Shown piece after piece: positions 57,661-64,000 of a stretch of 64,000 nt of DNA; within the stretch, counting starts at the first letter, position 1, and every line of letters starts with the position of its first letter. Source of the stretch: Manis javanica (taxonomy: Eukaryota; Chordata; Mammalia; Pholidota; Manidae). The translations under genes were made by a program, and so were the position numbers. A model generated the notes under the pieces. That model saw nothing but the letters and a program-made list of their open reading frames with translations. It made no database searches and was not told where the DNA came from. The stretch lies in contig NC_133158.1 in NCBI RefSeq assembly GCF_040802235.1, forward strand, positions 153,710,401 to 153,774,400. The letters are read 5' to 3'.

Positions 57661-59155
57661 AAGATGCGTACTTTGATGGTAAACCATTAAGAAAAGCAAG
57701 AATAATGAATACCATGAAAGTCAGAATAATGGTTTCTTTAGGGAAGAATGTAGGAATTGTGATTGAAAGGGAACATAGATGGGGACTATCAGATGTGTTT
57801 GTGATATATCTTTTTTTGTTTTTTCCTGTTGAGGTTTAAATTAGATACAATAAAATTAACATAGTATTATATATATATATATAATATATATGGATGTAAT
57901 GTATAATAAAACCTGCATATAAGTTACATAGATGTTCATTTTGACTTTAGAATTCATTACACTGTACATTTATATTCTGTGTACTATATGTATTGTATTT
58001 TATAGCTTAAAAGTTAAATATAGAATTTGAATAGGAGGATCGTGGAAATAAGACTGGATCAAAGATGAATGCGAGTTAGCAATTAGAGTTCTCTTAAAAA
58101 AATTAACACTCTGGGAAATAAGAATGAAGGCAGCACACAGTAGATAGCAAACTATCCTACTAATTCATATGTAGAAAGGTCACTCCGTGGGCTGTGGTCA
58201 CATTTTGAATGTCAAGGTAGGTCCAAACCAGGCAGTATGGCTTATGACCTTTCTATCTTGAGAGCAGGAAGCAGATGGGCCCAGAGAAGGTAGGCTTGAA
58301 TCCAGCAAAATTATGAAGGTGAATGCTTAAACACCTTATGCTGTTTCTGCAAGTCTCTGCTTGTTCTCCTCTTCTCCACACCTCCTTTGGGCACTCCGCA
58401 GCCTGTGTACTTATCCCTCTTCCCTTCCTGTCCTAAAATCTAAAATCCATATCTAAAATCAAGGCAGGTCTGAGGCCAACTTTGTTGACTCCTGGTCTAG
58501 TCAATAGTGTTTCTATCATATCACACTGGCTGAAGATATTTGTACCTTAACTTTATCTGGGGTGTGAAAAATTATGATGAAAGGTTGTATCCTATTAAAG
58601 AAATTTCTGTCATCAGTGACTGGTTGTATGAGGTGTATTTGGGTGAAGTGGACTCTGGTATGGTATCAGGCACCTTGAAAAAAATCTCCCCAGGTGATTC
58701 AGGTTATGATAACCTGTATCCTGTATGACAACCTGCCTTCTCTCCACACCCCTTCCCTCACTGAGAACCACCCATTTACAGGAAAGCCACTCACTGAGCA
58801 GACATCATGTCTATCCATTCATTCATTCATTAAACAATTACTTCTTGAGCTCTAACTATGTGTCTGGCTCTGGGCTAGCACTGGTGATTTAGGGGTTGAA
58901 CAAATCAGGCATGGGCCCTGCTTTCCTGGAATGGTTAAGTACAAGACACAAATTAGAGAAATCAAGCAGATAAATGTAAAATCATCGGTCAGGTACGTAT
59001 TATTAATCCGGGTTTATTCATCAAGGAAAGAAGTGAACTGAGGAGTAGCTTAGTAATTATGATTTTCAAATATAAGATGAAATTACGTGGAGGAGAATGG
59101 TTAGCTATTTAACATTGAAAATAGACTTAAAAAAATGAAAAGGAGGTTTGCTGTA
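57661..59155. other. Intergenic, no gene seen
   Basis: Short AT-dinucleotide tract at 57869-57892. 58830-58960 ('tatgtgtctggctctgggct') is another old repeat fragment. No gene. Confidence 0.45.
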
Positions 59156-59159
59156 ACAG

Positions 59160-59222
59160 AATTTTACGTAATAACTATCATTATCAGAGGGCCTGCTCTG
59201 TGCCTGGCATAGTGTTAAGTGA

Positions 59223-59272
<50 letters not shown>

Positions 59273-59505
59273 TATATGTAGTGAAATATATATAACCATT
59301 TAAAATAGTGATTATGTGTATATATATCAGTAATTACATGTATATATTATGTATATTATCAGTGATTGTGTATATAATACTGATTATATATCAATTTTAT
59401 TAAACATATATATTAATAAACCCTATATATTAATAAACACAGAACCCTATAGAGATAAGAAATTAAGACCCAGAAATATTAAATAACCTAAGGTCACACA
59501 GCTAA
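59160..59505 (-). repeat. MIR SINE disrupted by an AT-repeat expansion
   Basis: Left part 'atcagagggcctgctctgtg' and 'cctggcatagtgttaag'; right part 'aaattaagacccagaaatat' and 'aaggtcacacagctaatata'. Between them lie about 220 bp of (TA)n-derived sequence where a MIR has only a few tens of bases. Confidence 0.7.
59226..59271. repeat. (TA)n microsatellite
   Basis: About 19 uninterrupted AT dinucleotides followed by (AC)4. It is a likely polymorphic, cruciform-prone tract. Confidence 0.95.
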
Positions 59506-59514
59506 TATATATAT

Positions 59515-60310
59515 TTTAATAACACTTTATTGATAGGTGATTCAAATAGCATAAAATTCACTCTTTTAAAGTGCACAATTCATTGGTCTTTAGTGTATTC
59601 ACAGAGTTGTGAATTACTGCTATCTAATTTTAGATCATTTTCACCATCCTAAAAAGAAACCCTGTGTGCATTATCTTTTACTCCTCATTCTTCTTCATCC
59701 CAGGCCCTGGTAATCAACCGCTAATCTCTATTGTCTTTCTGTATGAATTTGCCTATCCTGGACATTTCATATAAATGGAAGCATATAATAGGCAGCCTTT
59801 TGTGATTTGCTTCTCAACATTTTCAGTATATAATGTTTTCAATTGCTATTCATGTTGCAGCATATATCAGTACTTCATTTCTTTTTATTACCAAATAATG
59901 TTCCACTATATGGTATGCCATGTTTTACTTATCCATTTATCAGTTGATGGACTTTTGGGTTGCTTCTACCTTTTGACTATTATGAATAATGCTTCTAACA
60001 TTTGGTGTACAAGTTTTGTGTGGACATATGTTTTCATTTCTCTTAGGTGTAATTTAGCGGTGGAATTTCTGAGTCATATGACAACTCTATATCAACCTCT
60101 TGAGGAACTACCAGACTATTTTCCACAGTGGATGTACCCTTGACCTTCCTACCAGCAGTGTGTAAGGGTTCTAATTTCTCTGTATTCTTCCTCTTACTTA
60201 TTATAATCTGACTTTTTGATAATAGCCATTCCTGTGGGTTTGAAGTGGTATTTCACTGTGATTGTGATTCCCTATTGGCTAATGATGTTGAATATCTTTT
60301 TATGTACTTA
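59515..60310 (-). mobile_element. Old L1M 3' UTR and ORF2 end
   Basis: Reverse-complement L1: 'aataacactttattgatagg', 'tttaaagtgcacaattcatt', 'cttctttttattacc' region with 'aataatgttccactatatgg', and 'gtggtatttcactgtgattg'. The 122-codon plus-strand frame here (59775-60143) is an antisense artefact. Confidence 0.8.
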
Positions 60311-62769
60311 CTGGCAGAACACTATGCATGATACGATAGAATTTTTAATATGCAAGCTAGCAATACTCATAAACAAATACATAAAAGCCTAAGAAGACTA
60401 TGTACCAGACTGTTAGCAGTGGCTATAGCTGAAGAATAGGATCATGGGAGATGTTTACTTCTTAATTTCTATAAAAATTGCTTATTTTTATAGCAACATA
60501 TATTTCTTTTATAATTAGAAGGAAAAAAACACAAAGTTAATTAACCAACAAAACAAAACAACAAAATAAATCAGCAAATAGAGAGAGGCAGACCACCCTT
60601 AACCCTGGAGTGACAGAAGCATTTATCCAGGCACTGGTTTCTTTCTTCTTGCATGCAAAAGTGCAGAGGGAAGGTGGTTAAATGACTTTCTGAGCTATGT
60701 TTTGGAATGTATTTTCTTATGGTAACAATATGATAAACAGTGGTGAGTTTCTAAGGCAAGCCCATTCTGCTGTAGGTTAGGTGTAAGTTTCTGAGGCTAC
60801 CTTGTAAATGCAACCAAATTTACTATCAGCTCCAAGGATATAGGTGTTCTAATGTCCAGATGCCCAGCCTTGGGTTCATCCTTCCAATCAGTAGAGAATT
60901 GCCTAGACAATATAATGAATAAATATAAGATTTTGAGTGTGAATGTGAGATGTTATGAGATGTGTTCAACGTTTTTAATTCTCTTTCACTATGGAATGTG
61001 TCTTTGATTTCTCATTTGTTATCTGGGTAACTCATGAAGGCAATTATATTTACATTTGAATATTGTGAGAAACTAAATTGATAGCAGAATGCATAAACCT
61101 TCTGAATGTATGATACTTATTTTGGAACAAGATCAGTTTTTCAAAATATAGAGAAAATAACCAGTTCTTGTGGGAATGAACTCTTTTTCCCAGACATTTA
61201 TCCTGGAGTGAATATTATGATCTAGATAGAATCCCCTGAAAATAGAAATGTTGTCACATTCTTGTTTATATGTAACACTTATTCATTACAAATAGCAAGA
61301 AATGCTAATTTAAAACTAACTCTTAAAAATGGGTTCAGAAAAGCTTAGTTTAGAATTAATTTATAGTTTGAATACTGAGGGAATATTTGGGTCAATTTAT
61401 TATTACTGAGATTGAAATTTATATGATGATTATGCTGATTCCATCTTTAAGTACAAGGTTACTCTCAGAGGGAAAAAACCAACAATATCTAAGGTTATTG
61501 AAATGCCATGCATATAAGCATCCGGGCTCCATTTGAAATTTGCATATGTATGTGGGGTATGGTGTGTGTACCCAGACACCCACCCAAATAATCCTTAAAA
61601 TTACCTAGAATATTAACAAATAATATCTTTCCCTTCCATGTTAGTGCAGTAAGATCAGTTAGCTAGATGGTTGTTCTGTGAGGCCTTGCAAACATCTTGC
61701 TAATGACTAAGTTGTACAGCCTGCCTCCACTGTTTGGAGTCCGCAGCAGTTTGCCCACGTTCGGACAATGAACTAGTGACAGGCTCTAAGGGGAACAGAG
61801 CACTTCTCTGTCCACAGAATTCTGGCACCGGGATGAACACATATGCACTGTATACTCTGAGTATTTTTATATGACTCAGTATAAATGTATATATTCATAA
61901 CCTTATGAGCACATGTCTGTAATATGGAGGTCTAAATAGTTTCATGCATATTCCTCACTAGCCAGTGAGTTCTCTGGTGTATTTTATAAATCCTCTACTA
62001 TTTCTGGATAGGAAGTACTAACTTTCTGAGGTTTTAACAAATATCATGTTTCACTTAAATAGTGTAGAAATTATCCCAGTGAAAGTACATTTTAAAAAAT
62101 GTTTTTGATTTTGTTTTATTTAAAAATAACATATGTAATACATGTTCATAGTGGAAACATATAAAATATAGGTAAGCAAAAAGGAAAATATCACACCTGA
62201 TCCCACCACCTGGAGGTAATAACAACTACAAGAAATTGAATGTATACCTCTTTAGATTTTTTTCTATGTACTTTTATTCATGTGTACCATTTTTTACAAA
62301 AATAGATTATCACACAGATGTCTTAAAACCATGGATAACTTTCTACTTCCAACACTGTATTTAATGGCTGTGAGTCAAAGGGTTCTAGTTACATGGGACC
62401 AGAGTTTCCTTGCCCCAAAGACCTCAGTCACTCCAGGGCCTAGCCTCTTGAGGAAAGGGGCTGTACCACTGGGCATCAAAAGGTAGCCAAGGGACAGCTG
62501 TCTCAGGTGTCCAGATGTCCATGTGAGTGTGAGTGTGTGTGTATGTGTAGCACTTCACAGTATGGAACTGAGCTGGGGGAACAAAGAGGTATGGATTAAA
62601 GGCCAGCGGCCAGGGACCCAGAGCCAGGATCTGGGGTTGGATATCCCCATACTACCAATGAGAATCCCAAATTCAATCCTGCTTTCCAAATACTTTTGAA
62701 GCTGTATTTTTCAAGGCAAAAGGTAAAATATATTTAATAAATAGTTTGTTAGATTGCTTTTATATCTTC
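60311..62769. other. Intergenic, old repeat relics, no gene seen
   Basis: 60360-60540 ('gactgttagcagtggctata') resembles the relic at 26630-26830. A short (TG)n tract lies at 62524-62548. Nothing coding is supported. Confidence 0.45.
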
Positions 62770-63363
62770 AAAATATTTTGCATATATGCACCCCTATGTT
62801 TATTGCTGCATTACTTAAAATAACCAAGGTATGGAAGCAACCAGAGTGTCCACCAATGGATGAATGGATAAAGAAGATGTGGTATATACACAATGGTCTA
62901 TTACTCAGCCATAAAAAAGAAAGAACTCCTGACATTTGTGACAACATGGATAGACCTAGAGGGTATTATACTAAGTGAAATAATCCAGGTAAAGAAATAC
63001 AAATACCATGTGATTTCCTTATTTGTGTAATCTAAAAACAAAACAAAACAAAATTAATAAAATAGCAGTAGACTCAGAGACACTGAGAAGTAGCTGGTGG
63101 TTACCATGGAGGAGGGCTTGGAACAAGTAGGTGGAGAGGTGGAGGGGGAATAAAGGGACACAAAATTCTCAATCATGGGGATGGTAGCACACCATGGAGA
63201 ATATAGCCAATAATTCTATAACATTTTTCTATGTTGACAGATAGTACCTGCTCTAGTTGGGATGAGGATTTAATAATGTGGGTAACTGTTGAACCACTGT
63301 GTTGTATAGTTGAAACTAATATAAGACTATATATCAATTATATTTCAATAAAAAATATTTTGC
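62770..63363 (+). mobile_element. 5'-truncated L1 with 12-bp target-site duplications
   Basis: aaaatattttgc occurs at 62770-62781 and 63352-63363. In between lies a plus-strand L1 end: ORF2-like 'tgtttattgctgcattactt' and 'gtccaccaatggatgaatgg', then a 3' UTR with 'gctggtggttaccatggagg' and a terminal 'tatttcaataaaaaatattt'. The ORF2 part is broken by stops. Confidence 0.9.
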
Positions 63364-64000
63364 TTATGGTAGATATGTGGTCCTCCGTTTATACTTAAGG
63401 TGGGCCCCAAAAATGTTAGGAGCTGGCCTGAATATGCATAATCTATGACTTCTAAGTTTCTAGAATATATATTTTGTTTTGCTTAATAATTGATCTGTTC
63501 CTTAGGGATGAAAGGGAGAAGTACATAAAAATGCTCATTTATTGACTAGTTAAGATTCAGCTTAATGGTATTTATTGAAGCTTTATCATATTCCACATTC
63601 CATTGGTTATAGGGACAAGAGGTAAAAATACATAGCCAGATCCTTACGGAGCTCACAGTCTCCTAGGGATCTCAGGAATGCGAAACTGCATATGGAGTCA
63701 TAAGTGTATCAGTCAAGTGTGCACATGGGTACAGAAGCCACAGAGAGAAAGGAGGAAAAACCCAGGCAACTATAACCTCACAGAAATCTTCAAAAAAAGT
63801 GTAGAAACTGTCCCATACAAGATGAATTGCTGTATATTTCTAAGTAGTTTAAAAATTTTAAAGTTTGTGATAAATTTGGTAAATTGGCCATTTGACGAAG
63901 TAATCACTCAGGAATTCATTCTCAGCAACCTATTTTTAACTAACTCATTTTCTTCCTTAAGGGGTCTGAAAAATGCATAGGAGTTTGAGTGGAAAGGAAC
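63364..64000. other. Intergenic to the right edge, no gene seen
   Basis: 63560-63680 ('gtatttattgaagctttatc', 'acggagctcacagtctccta') is an old repeat fragment. No gene. Confidence 0.45.

Noticed and set aside
59775-60143. 122-codon plus-strand frame
   Set aside because: Lies antisense inside an old L1 ORF2 end.
1-64000. CRISPR arrays, bacterial operons, rRNA or tRNA genes
   Set aside because: The window is mammalian nuclear DNA; no spacer-repeat arrays or structural RNA genes were seen.

Overview
The window is nuclear DNA from a placental mammal. One host gene is recognisable: the large first coding exon of TSC22D2, on the minus strand (8101 down to 6135). Its intron 1 runs off the left edge, and its CpG-island promoter ends near 9310. 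The remaining ~54.7 kb is upstream intergenic DNA with no convincing second host gene. It holds old MIR, L2, MER5A, MLT1 and L1M fragments and a few young insertions. No lineage-specific SINE (Alu, B1/B2, CAN-SINE, Bov-tA, ERE type) is visible. That absence, together with the sequence of the young L1 family, suggests a pangolin-like laurasiatherian. This is inference only.

The centre (15.5-25.2 kb) is the most unusual part. A long, ORF-intact LINE-1 lies on the minus strand: a 5' UTR made of ~211-bp tandem monomers, ORF1, ORF2, and a G-rich 3' UTR. It runs without a visible target-site break into ~1.8 kb of endogenous-retrovirus (ERV) sequence: an env transmembrane-subunit fragment, a polypurine tract, LTR U3-R, AATAAA and poly(A). 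About 0.5 kb further left (15.49-16.02 kb) lies a shorter, more diverged copy of the same L1/ERV chimera. It lacks exactly the 553 nt that in the long copy begin with CAG|GTACC and end in TTTCTACGCAG|A. The short copy therefore looks like a retrotransposed, spliced L1-ERV mRNA. An L1 family whose transcripts are fused and spliced to retroviral 3' sequence is the best candidate here for an undescribed system.

The second striking object is a 279-bp direct repeat without a mismatch (11445-11723 and 13599-13877). One copy interrupts the 3' end of a truncated L1 whose 14-bp target-site duplications are still perfect. This looks like a recent templated insertion copied from 2.15 kb away. A similar but much older case may exist at 40.5/41.65 kb.

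Layout: 1-6134 TSC22D2 intron 1; 6135-9310 TSC22D2 exon 1, 5' UTR and CpG-island promoter; 9311-15490 intergenic with the truncated L1 and the 279-bp duplication; 15491-25247 the two L1/ERV chimeras; 25248-64000 gene-poor DNA with MIR/L2/L1M relics, a MER5A, a solo-LTR-like element (37.6-38.0 kb), two MLT1-type LTRs, AT-rich simple repeats and a truncated L1 with clear target-site duplications at 62.8-63.35 kb. Most apparent short open frames are chance frames or lie inside repeats.
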